Positions 1 to 6,385 are shown, counted from the stretch's first letter. The stretch is DNA of 10,403 bases from Pseudomonas sp. (GCA_003523465.1 DQAA01000060.1:1-10403), one strand, 5' to 3'. Program-made: numbers and translations. The notes: generated from the sequence alone by a model not told the origin.

Positions 1-38
1 TGCCGGCGATGAGGCCCTCAAGGGCACTGCAAGATCCA
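1..38. repeat. REP-like element, cut by the window edge
   Basis: Positions 2-22 match 6327-6347 at 17 of 21 bases (pattern GCCRGCGATRRGGCCCTSAAG). The latter lies in a clearer REP-like palindrome. The copy here also holds a small inverted repeat, GCCCT-CA-AGGGC, at 14-25. Its left palindromic half, if present, lies outside the window. Short repeats of this kind are common in intergenic spaces of pseudomonads. Here it sits just beyond the terminator of the autotransporter gene. The family assignment rests on general knowledge and on the match between the two copies. Confidence 0.5.
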
Positions 39-39
39 G

Positions 40-73
40 AAAAAAGCCCCCGGTCTCACGACCGGGGGCTTTT
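40..73 (-). terminator. Rho-independent terminator of the autotransporter gene
   Basis: There is a perfect 10-bp GC-rich stem: GCCCCCGGTC at 46-55 and GACCGGGGGC at 60-69, with a 4-base loop. It is flanked by A40-45 and T70-73. Read on the minus strand it gives a strong hairpin followed by six U residues, 29 bases after the autotransporter stop codon. The A/T runs on both sides mean it may also stop plus-strand transcripts. Confidence 0.9.
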
Positions 74-101
74 CATTTCACGCTATCCGATCAAACCGCA
101 A

Positions 102-2744
102 TCAGAAGTCGTAACGCACCTTGGCACTGAACACGTCAGCATCGAAGCCCGACTTGCCGATGTAGTCGTAGTTCACACCGACCGTCACCGCGCCAAGCTT
201 GTAGTCGGTACCGATACCGGCTTCATAGCTGTTGCGTACGGCATTGGCGCCGCTGGTGACGAACGGGGTGTTGCCGAGCAGGAAGGTCGACGTGCTGCTG
301 GCCTTGTCGGCAGCGAAGTCGTGGTAGGCCATCAACTTGACCTGCGGCTCCAGCGTACCGGCGCCGAGGTTGAAGCTGCCGGCGACACGCACGCCCGCAC
401 CCAGTTCGATCGCTTCGTAGCGCTGGTCTTCGACTTTCAGTGCCGCCGAAGAACCCTTCTCGCGGTAGCCGTCGATGTTCACCAGGCTGTAGCGCGCGGC
501 CAGGCGTGGCTCGACCAGCACTTGCGGGTTGATCTTCCAGGTGTAGCCACCGATCACGTTCAGGCCCAGCAGGTCGCTGTCATAGCTGGCCTTGGCCTGG
601 GTGCCGGCAATCTGGCGCTTGCTGTCGTTCTGGTTGGCGCCGTAGGTCAGGCTGGCGTCGACGAAGTAGTTGCCCAACTCGTAGCCGCTGTACAGGGTGA
701 AGGCGTGGCTGTCGACTTCGGTCTTGTTGCCGGTGGTACCGTTCACATCGGTGTTGATGAAGCTGTAGGCCAGACCCAGGGTCAGCTCGTCGGTCAGCTT
801 GCCATCGGCGCCCACGGCAATACCGCGGCTGTAGGCGTTGTAGCCGGCCACGCCGTCACGCAGGTCCTGGTTGGCGTCGCTGTACAGGCTCTGGACCCAG
901 ACACCGGCTTCCTTGAAACCTTCGCCCGAGGATGCGCCGCGCAGGCTGCTGGTGCGGCTGCCGGTGACGTTGCTGACCAGGCTCTGGCTGGTGGTGGCCG
1001 CCTGTGTGGCGCCGCCGTTGGTTTCCGGAGCCAGTTGCTCGGAAAGGCGGGCCAGTTGGGCGTCGTCGGTCTGCAGCATTGCCTGCAGCAGCGGATCGTT
1101 CGGGTTCTGCAGGCGCATGCGGTTGATCACGCCGTCGCTGACCAGGCTGCCGACGGCTTTCTGGCCGTTGGTCGAACCACCGTTGCCGTTGACGATCTGC
1201 TGGACTTCCAGCTTGGTCTTGTTGGTGACCGTGGCGACGAGGGTGTTGTCCTGCAGCTTGTAGCTGTCGACATTGAGCAGGGCGGACGAGCTGACCAGGT
1301 TCAGCTTGCCGTTCGGGTCGACTTCCTTGCCGTCGGCGGTCAGAACGTCGATCTGGCCGGCCTGGATGAGCTTGTAGGTGCTTCCGCTGGCGGAAAAGTC
1401 ATCGCCGTGGGCGGCCAGCTTGATCTGCGCGTCCTTGCCGAACTCGGCGGTGCCGGTCACGCTCAGGACGGCCACGTTGGGGTTGGTGGCGCTGTACAGG
1501 TTCAGGCCCAGGGTCGAGTTGCCGGCGACATACAGGTTGCCGTCCAGGCTGGTGTGCGGGCTCAGCAGGTTGAGTTGGGCCGGAAGTTTGTCGCTGACGC
1601 TGCCGACGTCGACCCAGTTATTCGCGCCGTCCTTCATGCGGATGTTGTAGCCGTCGCTGGTGCTGTCGGTGCCGGTGAAGTCGACGTTGCCGGTGACGTA
1701 GATATCGCTCAGGTCAATCAGGTTGCCGGTGATCTGGCTGCCGTTCTGCAGTTCCAAGTAGACCGGGCCCGAGGCTTCGCTGGCGTCTACCGCCTCGTCC
1801 TGGGAAATCAGCTTGCCGCTGTTGATGACGAACAATGGCGCGCCATCGAAGCTGTAGAAGTTGCCGTAATCGACATCGTAGTTGCCGATCGCGATCGCTG
1901 CGTCGGTCGCCTGGATGGTGCCGGTGTTGATCACCTGGTCGATTTCGCTATTGAAGCTGGCGCCGTCGATGCGAATGCCCTCGGCGTCGTCGCCTCTGGC
2001 GATGATGGTGCCGTGGTTCTCGAGGCCGGCCAGGTCGGTCCTGTCGGTGTACTGGAAGTCAAAGAAAAAGTCATTGAACGTGTGGGCGCTGACATCGATA
2101 GCGGTAGCGCCAGTGCCGGTGACCTGGATCAGGCCGTTGTTGATGACCTTGCCGACGATCTCGCCGCCTTCCAGGCTGATGCCCTTGGAGTTGGTGCTTT
2201 CGGCGATGATGCGGCCGCTGGCGGCGTTCACCAGGTCGCCCTGGATGACGGTCGAACCACTCATGTCGAGGGCGCGGGCAACGTCGATGTCGCCGAAGTC
2301 TTCAAGGGGCTCGCCCTTCGCGGACAGCAGGCCTTCGTTGATCACGCTGCCACCGATCCGGGCCGGGTCGATCAGCAAGGCGTTGGAGCCGCCGCCAACA
2401 GCGCTGATGCTGCCCTTGTTGATGACGTTGCCGACGATGAAGCTGGGTTTCCAGAGCGGGTATCGCTCGTAGGCGTCCATATCCACGCCACCAGCGAAGT
2501 CGCCGGTGCTGTTGATCGTGGCATTGAAGACCAGGTCCTTGTTCACTTCGTTGCCATTGAACTGGATGGCATCTTCGTCGGCGCCGCCACTGTAGGACCC
2601 GGTGATTTCCAGGCCATCGTCGTAGACTTTGTTCTCACTGATGAAGCCGGCATTGGTCAGTTGCACGGTCTCGGCGAAAGCGGGGAGGGTGGTGGCGGTA
2701 ACGGCCACGGCGAGCAGGGTCTTGCGGAAAAGCATGGAAGCCAC
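102..2744 (-). CDS. Type Va autotransporter with C-terminal outer-membrane barrel
   Basis: This predicted 880-residue protein probably goes to the outer membrane through Sec and displays or releases its own passenger. Residues 1-24 form a signal peptide with a basic start (FRK), a hydrophobic core and an AFA cleavage motif before ETVQL. The passenger, about 25-560, repeats short strand motifs such as VINKGSI, VINEGLL, VINNGLI, NHGTII and VINTGTI, as expected of a beta-helix. A helical linker containing LARLSEQLAPETNGGA leads into a barrel of about 270 residues (612-880) that ends VRYDF, with the terminal Phe used by the BAM machinery. I see no subtilisin, trypsin-like or GDSL motif, so the passenger role (adhesion, aggregation or other) is unknown. 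The start is GTG at 2744, because AAGGA lies 8 bases upstream; ATG at 2735 is possible but 17 bases away. The gene diverges from flgB. No clear promoter was seen for it. Confidence 0.93.
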   Translation of the reverse strand: MASMLFRKTLLAVAVTATTLPAFAETVQLTNAGFISENKVYDDGLEITGSYSGGADEDAIQFNGNEVNKDLVFNATINSTGDFAGGVDMDAYERYPLWKPSFIVGNVINKGSISAVGGGSNALLIDPARIGGSVINEGLLSAKGEPLEDFGDIDVARALDMSGSTVIQGDLVNAASGRIIAESTNSKGISLEGGEIVGKVINNGLIQVTGTGATAIDVSAHTFNDFFFDFQYTDRTDLAGLENHGTIIARGDDAEGIRIDGASFNSEIDQVINTGTIQATDAAIAIGNYDVDYGNFYSFDGAPLFVINSGKLISQDEAVDASEASGPVYLELQNGSQITGNLIDLSDIYVTGNVDFTGTDSTSDGYNIRMKDGANNWVDVGSVSDKLPAQLNLLSPHTSLDGNLYVAGNSTLGLNLYSATNPNVAVLSVTGTAEFGKDAQIKLAAHGDDFSASGSTYKLIQAGQIDVLTADGKEVDPNGKLNLVSSSALLNVDSYKLQDNTLVATVTNKTKLEVQQIVNGNGGSTNGQKAVGSLVSDGVINRMRLQNPNDPLLQAMLQTDDAQLARLSEQLAPETNGGATQAATTSQSLVSNVTGSRTSSLRGASSGEGFKEAGVWVQSLYSDANQDLRDGVAGYNAYSRGIAVGADGKLTDELTLGLAYSFINTDVNGTTGNKTEVDSHAFTLYSGYELGNYFVDASLTYGANQNDSKRQIAGTQAKASYDSDLLGLNVIGGYTWKINPQVLVEPRLAARYSLVNIDGYREKGSSAALKVEDQRYEAIELGAGVRVAGSFNLGAGTLEPQVKLMAYHDFAADKASSTSTFLLGNTPFVTSGANAVRNSYEAGIGTDYKLGAVTVGVNYDYIGKSGFDADVFSAKVRYDF

Positions 2745-2893
2745 AGGTTCGGTCCTTAAACGTCTGGAAAATCACGGTGCGTCCTTGCGCGGCGATAGCC
2801 TGTTGGTGGTAATGGCTAAATGCCACGCAACGATCGGGCGGATGGTAAAGGACCAGCCATCAAAATGACATCTTTTTGGCGCCGGTTATTCCC
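2745..2893. other. Divergent spacer, autotransporter-proximal part, no gene seen
   Basis: This stretch is the presumed leader of the autotransporter gene. Its ribosome binding site (AAGGA on the minus strand) lies at 2753-2757. I looked for -24/-12 and -35/-10 pairs on the minus strand. The only pair with 17-base spacing (TTTAGC/TATCGC, read on the minus strand around 2780-2812) matches the consensus poorly and is not called. Short open frames here overlap the gene start out of frame and have no supporting features. Confidence 0.5.
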
Positions 2894-2894
2894 C

Positions 2895-2966
2895 TGCCGT
2901 TGCCGCATTTCACTGCCGCCTGCCGCATGCAGCGGAAAACCATTGCCGCTTTTCTGGCATTGCCGC
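2895..2966 (+). promoter_or_regulatory. Cluster of six TGCCGY hexamers upstream of flgB
   Basis: TGCCGT occurs at 2895, and TGCCGC occurs at 2901, 2914, 2921, 2944 and 2961, all on the same strand within 72 bases. An opposite-strand copy lies at 2969-2974. This is about 75-145 bases upstream of the predicted flgB transcription start, where sigma-54 activators usually bind. The repeats are seen directly; a role as an activator-binding array is inference. Confidence 0.4.
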
Positions 2967-2975
2967 TGGCGGCAA
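2960..2975. promoter_or_regulatory. Inverted repeat TTGCCGC-TG-GCGGCAA, candidate activator site for flgB
   Basis: This is a perfect palindrome with 7-base arms (2960-2966 and 2969-2975), centred about 72 bases upstream of the predicted flgB start of transcription. Written as TTGCCG-N4-CGGCAA, the same arms recur at 6369-6385 upstream of the flgF promoter. FleR is the known activator of this promoter class in P. aeruginosa, so a FleR site is a reasonable guess, but the sequence does not prove it. Confidence 0.45.
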
Positions 2976-2981
2976 AACGGC

Positions 2982-3014
2982 GAAAGCCCCGGTTTTACTG
3001 GGGTTTTCATTTTT
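2982..3014 (+). terminator. Rho-independent terminator directly before the flgB promoter
   Basis: GAAAGCCCC (2982-2990) pairs with GGGGTTTTC (3000-3008), allowing one G-U pair, around a 9-base loop. T3010-3014 follows. No plus-strand gene precedes it in the window. In many fluorescens- and putida-group genomes cheR lies just upstream of flgB, so this may be the old terminator of that gene, now separated by the autotransporter gene. It would also shield the flgB promoter from read-through. Confidence 0.65.
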
Positions 3015-3029
3015 GGCATGGGACTTGCT
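3014..3029 (+). promoter_or_regulatory. Sigma-54 (RpoN) promoter of flgBCDE
   Basis: TGGCATGGGACTTGCT matches the -24/-12 consensus (TGGCAC-N5-TTGCW), with GG and GC separated by exactly 10 bases. Transcription should begin near 3040, leaving a leader of about 39 bases before flgB. In P. aeruginosa the flgBCDE promoter is a class III promoter that needs RpoN and the FleS/FleR two-component system. By analogy the same applies here. Confidence 0.92.
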
Positions 3030-3056
3030 CTCTCATCGCCAACGAATCCTGTGGTC

Positions 3057-3070
3057 AACCTTCGAAGGTT
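3057..3070 (+). promoter_or_regulatory. Palindrome over the flgB ribosome binding site
   Basis: AACCTTCGAAGGTT is a perfect 14-base palindrome in the predicted flgB leader. As RNA it can fold into a 5-bp stem with a UCGA loop. The right arm contains GAAGG (3064-3068), the only good Shine-Dalgarno match before the flgB ATG at 3079. Folding could lower initiation. The hairpin is short, so an effect is uncertain. Confidence 0.35.
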
Positions 3071-3078
3071 TCCCCGAC

Positions 3079-3489
3079 ATGAGCATCAGTTTCGACAAAG
3101 CGCTCGGTATCCATGAAAAGGCCCTGGGCTTCCGCGCCCAGCGCGCCGAGGTACTGGCCAACAACATCGCCAATGCCGACACGCCGAACTACAAGGCGCG
3201 GGACATGGACTTTTCCAAGGTGCTCGCCGCCGAAACCGAGAAGACCCAGAAGGGCGGCCATTTCGCCCTGGAGCGGACCAACAGCCGGCATATCGACGCC
3301 GAGGGCGTGACCCTGAGCGACGAATCCTTGCAGTACCGCACCCCGATGCAGCCTTCGATCGACCAGAACACCGTCGACGCGCAGCTCGAGCAATCGAGCT
3401 ACGCCGAGAACGCCGTGGGTTTCCAGGCCAGCTTCACGCTGCTCAACAGTAAATTCAAAGGGCTGGTTTCGGCCCTGCGCGGAGAGTAA
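3079..3489 (+). CDS. flgB: Flagellar basal-body proximal rod protein FlgB
   Basis: FlgB is one of the proximal rod subunits that connect the MS ring to the distal rod. It is exported by the flagellar type III system without a cleaved signal. The 136-residue product has the usual length. The rod-family N-terminal motif is at residues 26-38 (LANNIANADTPNYKA), and a helical C-terminus contains SFTLLNSKFKGLVSALRG. The ATG at 3079 is chosen because it begins with the conserved MSISFDKALG and follows GAAGG with 10 bases between. An in-frame extension to 3013 would run through the sigma-54 promoter and is rejected. It is the first gene of flgBCDE; flgC starts 3 bases after its stop. Confidence 0.97.
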   Translation: MSISFDKALGIHEKALGFRAQRAEVLANNIANADTPNYKARDMDFSKVLAAETEKTQKGGHFALERTNSRHIDAEGVTLSDESLQYRTPMQPSIDQNTVDAQLEQSSYAENAVGFQASFTLLNSKFKGLVSALRGE

Positions 3490-3492
3490 TCC

Positions 3493-3933
3493 ATGTCCCT
3501 CGCCAGTGTTTTCAACATCGCCGGTAGCGGCATGAGCGCCCAGACCACCCGTCTGAACACCGTCGCCTCGAACATCGCCAACGCCGAGACCGTCTCGTCG
3601 AGCATCGACCAGACCTACCGCGCCCGTCACCCGGTGTTCGCCACCACCTTCCAGCAGGCCCAGAACGGCAGCCAGTCGCTGTTCCAGGACCAGGACGCCG
3701 CAGGCCAGGGCGTGCAGGTGCTCGGCGTGGTCGAGGACCAGAGCAACCTGGAAGCCCGCTACGAGCCGAACCACCCGGCGGCGAACAAGGACGGCTACGT
3801 CTACTACCCCAACGTCAACGTGGTCGAGGAAATGGCCGACATGATCTCGGCCAGTCGTTCGTTCCAGACCAACGCCGAGTTGATGAACACCGCCAAGACC
3901 ATGATGCAGAAAGTTCTGACCCTGGGTCAGTGA
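3493..3933 (+). CDS. flgC: Flagellar basal-body proximal rod protein FlgC
   Basis: FlgC is a second proximal rod subunit, assembled next to FlgB in the periplasmic part of the basal body. The predicted 146-residue protein shows the N-terminal rod motif SNIANAET at residues 26-33 and the typical C-terminal helix (NVNVVEEMADMISASRSFQ, then NAELMNTAKTMMQKV). Both ends form the paired helices shared by axial flagellar proteins. GGAG at 3481-3484, inside the end of flgB, lies 8 bases before the ATG. Two stop codons in a row (TGA TAA) close the gene. Confidence 0.97.
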   Translation: MSLASVFNIAGSGMSAQTTRLNTVASNIANAETVSSSIDQTYRARHPVFATTFQQAQNGSQSLFQDQDAAGQGVQVLGVVEDQSNLEARYEPNHPAANKDGYVYYPNVNVVEEMADMISASRSFQTNAELMNTAKTMMQKVLTLGQ

Positions 3934-3948
3934 TAAGGGACCACGCCA

Positions 3949-4671
3949 ATGGCTAGCGTCAACGATACGACCTCAGGGGTGAACCTCAACGACGTCATCA
4001 AGTCGTCGGGGGTCAAGTCCACCTCGCAATCCGGTGTCGCCTCCGCCACCAACAGCTCCACCGGTGGCCAGACCCTGGGCAAGGATGCGTTCCTGCAGCT
4101 TCTGGTCACCCAGATGCAGCACCAGAACCCCCTGGATCCTCAGGACAACAGCGAATTCGTCGCCCAGCTGGCGCAGTTCAGCAGCCTGGAAGGCATCACC
4201 TCGCTGAACGAGTCGGTCACCGCGATTTCCGGCAACTACAAATCGTCCCAGGCCCTGCAGGCCTCGTCCCTGGTCGGTCGCTCGGTGATCGCCCAGACCG
4301 ACAAGGCGGTGGTCGATACCACCAAGAGCATGAACGGGTCGGTAGTCGTGCCGCAGTCGGTCAGCAGCGTCAAGGTGACCATCACCGACAAGGACGGCAC
4401 CGTCGTGCGCACCCTCGACCTGGGCGAGCAGAAGGCCGGCAACGCCTCGTTCGTCTGGGACGGCAAGAATGCAAGTGGTGAAGTGGTCTCGCCGGACACC
4501 TACACCTTCAAGGCGACCACTACCGTCGACGGCCAGGCCATGGAGATGTACACCCTGCTCCCGGCCACCGTCAGCAGCGTCACCATCAGTCAGACAGGGG
4601 GCGAGATGATGCTCAATCTCGCCGGTCAGGGCAGCGTCGCGCTGTCCAAAGTGCAAACCATCGGTATATAG
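3949..4671 (+). CDS. flgD: Flagellar hook assembly (hook cap) protein FlgD
   Basis: FlgD caps the growing hook, helps FlgE subunits polymerise and is then discarded. The 240-residue product starts with a flexible Ser/Thr-rich stretch. It then carries the conserved FlgD N-terminal block at residues 43-83 (KDAFLQLLVTQMQHQNPLDP... QLAQFSSLEGI). An Ig-like beta domain follows at about 131-190 (TDKDGTVVRTLDLGEQKAGN... FVWDGKNASGE), inside the Tudor-like C-terminal region. AAGGGA at 3935-3940 sits 8 bases before the ATG. The order between flgC and flgE is as in other gamma-proteobacteria. Confidence 0.96.
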   Translation: MASVNDTTSGVNLNDVIKSSGVKSTSQSGVASATNSSTGGQTLGKDAFLQLLVTQMQHQNPLDPQDNSEFVAQLAQFSSLEGITSLNESVTAISGNYKSSQALQASSLVGRSVIAQTDKAVVDTTKSMNGSVVVPQSVSSVKVTITDKDGTVVRTLDLGEQKAGNASFVWDGKNASGEVVSPDTYTFKATTTVDGQAMEMYTLLPATVSSVTISQTGGEMMLNLAGQGSVALSKVQTIGI

Positions 4672-4698
4672 AGCCGGCTAACGGCACAGGAGTGAAAG

Positions 4699-6030
4699 AT
4701 GTCCTTCAATATCGGCCTTAGCGGTCTCTATGCAGCCAGCAAGCAGCTGGACGTTACCGGCAACAACATCGCCAACGTTGCCACCAACGGCTTCAAGTCG
4801 TCCCGTGCGGAATTCCAGGACGTGTACTCGGCCAGCAAGCTGGGCGTGGGCAGCAAGACCGTCGGCAACGGCGTGAGCCTGGCGGCTATTTCCCAGCAGT
4901 TCGGCCAGGGTGACGTGAACAACACCGGCAACGTGCTGGACATGGCGATCCAGGGTCAGGGCTTCTTCGTGCTCAGCGACAACGGCTCGCTCAGCTACAC
5001 CCGTGCCGGTGCCTTCCAGACCAGCAAGGACAGCTATGTCGTCACCTCCGACGGCCTGCGCCTGCAAGGTTACGCCGCCGACGCCAACGGCAACATCCTG
5101 ACTTCCAGCCTGACCGACCTGAAGATCGATACCCTGTCGCAGCCGCCCAAGGCGACCAGCCTGGTCACCCAGGGGATCAACCTGAACTCCGAGGCCACGC
5201 CGATTCCGTTGTCGACCGCGACCCCGCCGGGTCCGACCTTCGTGCCGACCGACGAAACCACCTACACCAAGAAGTTCTCGACCGAGATCTACGATACCCA
5301 GGGCAACAAGCACACCCTGGAGCAGTACTATCGCAAGACCGACCAGAACACCTGGACCATGTACTCGCTGATCGACGGTCGCAATCCGCAGAATCCGACC
5401 AGCACCACGCCGCTGACCGGGACCATGACCTTCAATACCGATGGTAGCGTCAAGGCCATGACCGGCTCGATTGCACCGGACGACAGTTTCGAGGTGGTCA
5501 ACAACGTCTTCACCGTGAAGGGCTGGGTCCCTGCGACGTACAACGCCACCACCGGTACCTGGGGGTCGAACGGTTCCGCGGCGAACGCCGGCGGTATTCG
5601 CCTGGACATGGGTTCGACCACGTCCTACAACACCGATACCGCACGCCTGCCGCCAACCCAGGATGGTTATGCCACCGGCCTGCTGTCCAGCCTGAGCATC
5701 GACTCCAGTGGCGTGATGTTCGCCAGCTTCAGTAACCAGCAGTCCCGTGCCATCGGCCAGGTGGCGGTCGCCAGCTTCGCCAACGAGCAGGGCCTGCAAC
5801 AGCAGGGTGGTACGCGCTGGAAGGAGACCTTCGCTTCGGGTAGCGCCGGCATCGACACGCCGAAGACCGGTACCCTGGGCTCGATCTCGTCCAACTCCCT
5901 GGAAGAGTCGAACGTCAACCTGACCCAGGAACTGGTCGAACTGGTCAAGGCGCAGTCCAACTACCAGGCCAACGCCAAGACCATCTCCACCCAGAGCTCC
6001 ATCATGCAGACCATCATCCAGATGACCTGA
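4699..6030 (+). CDS. flgE: Flagellar hook protein FlgE
   Basis: FlgE polymerises into the curved hook, the universal joint between rod and filament. The 443-residue protein has the rod/hook N-terminal motif at residues 22-33 (NNIANVATNGFK). The SXXGXGXXL-type core region contains VLDMAIQGQGFFVL. An outer domain from about 170 to 320, the part that varies most between species, includes TKKFSTEIYDTQGN and the 'LTGTMTFNTDGSVKAMTG' segment. The C-terminal helix starts near 400 (SLEESNVNLTQELVELVKAQ). AGGAG at 4688-4692 lies 6 bases before the ATG. It is last in flgBCDE; a hairpin follows 25 bases after the stop. Confidence 0.97.
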   Translation: MSFNIGLSGLYAASKQLDVTGNNIANVATNGFKSSRAEFQDVYSASKLGVGSKTVGNGVSLAAISQQFGQGDVNNTGNVLDMAIQGQGFFVLSDNGSLSYTRAGAFQTSKDSYVVTSDGLRLQGYAADANGNILTSSLTDLKIDTLSQPPKATSLVTQGINLNSEATPIPLSTATPPGPTFVPTDETTYTKKFSTEIYDTQGNKHTLEQYYRKTDQNTWTMYSLIDGRNPQNPTSTTPLTGTMTFNTDGSVKAMTGSIAPDDSFEVVNNVFTVKGWVPATYNATTGTWGSNGSAANAGGIRLDMGSTTSYNTDTARLPPTQDGYATGLLSSLSIDSSGVMFASFSNQQSRAIGQVAVASFANEQGLQQQGGTRWKETFASGSAGIDTPKTGTLGSISSNSLEESNVNLTQELVELVKAQSNYQANAKTISTQSSIMQTIIQMT

Positions 6031-6054
6031 TGCTGGCTGGGTAGTGTGATCAAG

Positions 6055-6085
6055 CGAGCCCCTTCCCGATCCGGGCGGGGGTTCG
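6055..6085 (+). terminator. Hairpin after flgE, probable weak terminator
   Basis: CGAGCCCC (6055-6062) pairs with GGGGTTCG (6078-6085), with one G-U pair, and an inner CCCG-ATC-CGGG hairpin lies at 6065-6075. It begins 25 bases after the flgE stop. The U-run is poor (TCGTTT), so it may be a partial terminator, a processing site or an RNA stabiliser. Read-through would reach the small gene at 6105, which starts 19 bases later. Confidence 0.45.
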
Positions 6086-6104
6086 TCGTTTCAGCGAGGT
6101 GGAA

Positions 6105-6287
6105 ATGAAGCGCTATCTGATCGTTGGATTGCTGGTGCTGGCAGCCGGGCAGGTGACGGCGGCAATGGCGCCGTGGTTTCGCTGGGAAAGCCAGGCTGAC
6201 GGGCGCCTGGTCTGTGCCCAGCATTCGCCGGGAGAAGGCTGGAAACGCTTCGCCGGGCCTTTCAATAATGCCGGCTGCCGGCCCTGA
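6105..6287 (+). CDS. Small exported protein of unknown function
   Basis: The 60-residue product begins with a convincing signal peptide: MKRY, a hydrophobic core to about residue 14, and cleavage plausibly after VTA (residue 19) or AMA (residue 22). The mature part, near 40 residues, is rich in Trp and Gly (PWFRWES, SPGEGWKRFAGPF). It has two cysteines, Cys37 and Cys58, that could form a periplasmic disulfide. GAGG at 6096-6099 lies 5 bases before the ATG; an in-frame GTG at 6099 overlaps that site and is less likely. I do not recognise a named family. It sits between flgE and the flgF promoter, so it may be transcribed with flgBCDE by read-through, but a flagellar role is not shown. Confidence 0.7.
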   Translation: MKRYLIVGLLVLAAGQVTAAMAPWFRWESQADGRLVCAQHSPGEGWKRFAGPFNNAGCRP

Positions 6288-6292
6288 ATTCT

Positions 6293-6347
6293 GCTGGCCA
6301 GCTCAGATCCCTGTGGGAGCTGGCTTGCCAGCGATAGGGCCCTGAAG
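6293..6347. repeat. REP-like palindromic element
   Basis: GCTGGC-TT-GCCAGC (6319-6332) is a perfect hairpin, preceded by CTGTGGGA and followed by GATAGGGCCCT. This is the layout of common Pseudomonas REP sequences. Just upstream, GCTGGCCAGC (6293-6302) is a palindrome. GCCAGCTC (6297-6304) is the inverse of GAGCTGGC (6317-6324), so the arms can pair in more than one way. Positions 6327-6347 match the window's first bases at 17 of 21 positions. Confidence 0.65.
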
Positions 6348-6368
6348 AGCTATACAGGGGGCGGGATC

Positions 6369-6385
6369 TTGCCGCAGTCCGGCAA
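6369..6385. promoter_or_regulatory. Inverted repeat TTGCCG-N5-CGGCAA, candidate activator site for flgF
   Basis: TTGCCG (6369-6374) and CGGCAA (6380-6385) form a perfect palindrome around 5 bases, centred about 132 bases upstream of the predicted flgF transcription start. The arms equal those of the palindrome at 2960-2975 before the flgB promoter, where the spacer is 4 bases. Binding by FleR is an inference from the shared promoter class. Confidence 0.45.

Noticed and set aside
9..2759. Open frame of 916 codons on the plus strand, opposite the autotransporter gene
   Set aside because: It mirrors the whole autotransporter gene. Its product is a low-complexity Val/Ala/Gly/Asp-rich string without domains, as expected from the antisense of a GC-rich gene. 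The minus-strand protein has a signal peptide, barrel and terminator.
2635..2826. Small minus-strand open frame (63 codons) overlapping the start of the autotransporter gene
   Set aside because: It overlaps the signal peptide region out of frame and has no ribosome binding site of note. Its Arg/His-rich product looks like a shifted reading of coding DNA.
3013..3078. Upstream in-frame extension of flgB
   Set aside because: It would start inside the sigma-54 promoter, before the predicted transcription start, and adds residues not found in FlgB proteins.
4678..5799. Minus-strand open frame of 373 codons opposite flgE
   Set aside because: It is antisense to a well-supported hook gene. It shows no domain, start signal or conservation evidence.
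5961..6224. Minus-strand open frame of 87 codons across the flgE-small gene spacer
   Set aside because: It covers the flgE end, the hairpin and the small gene in antisense. The plus-strand small gene has a signal peptide and a ribosome binding site, whereas this one has neither.
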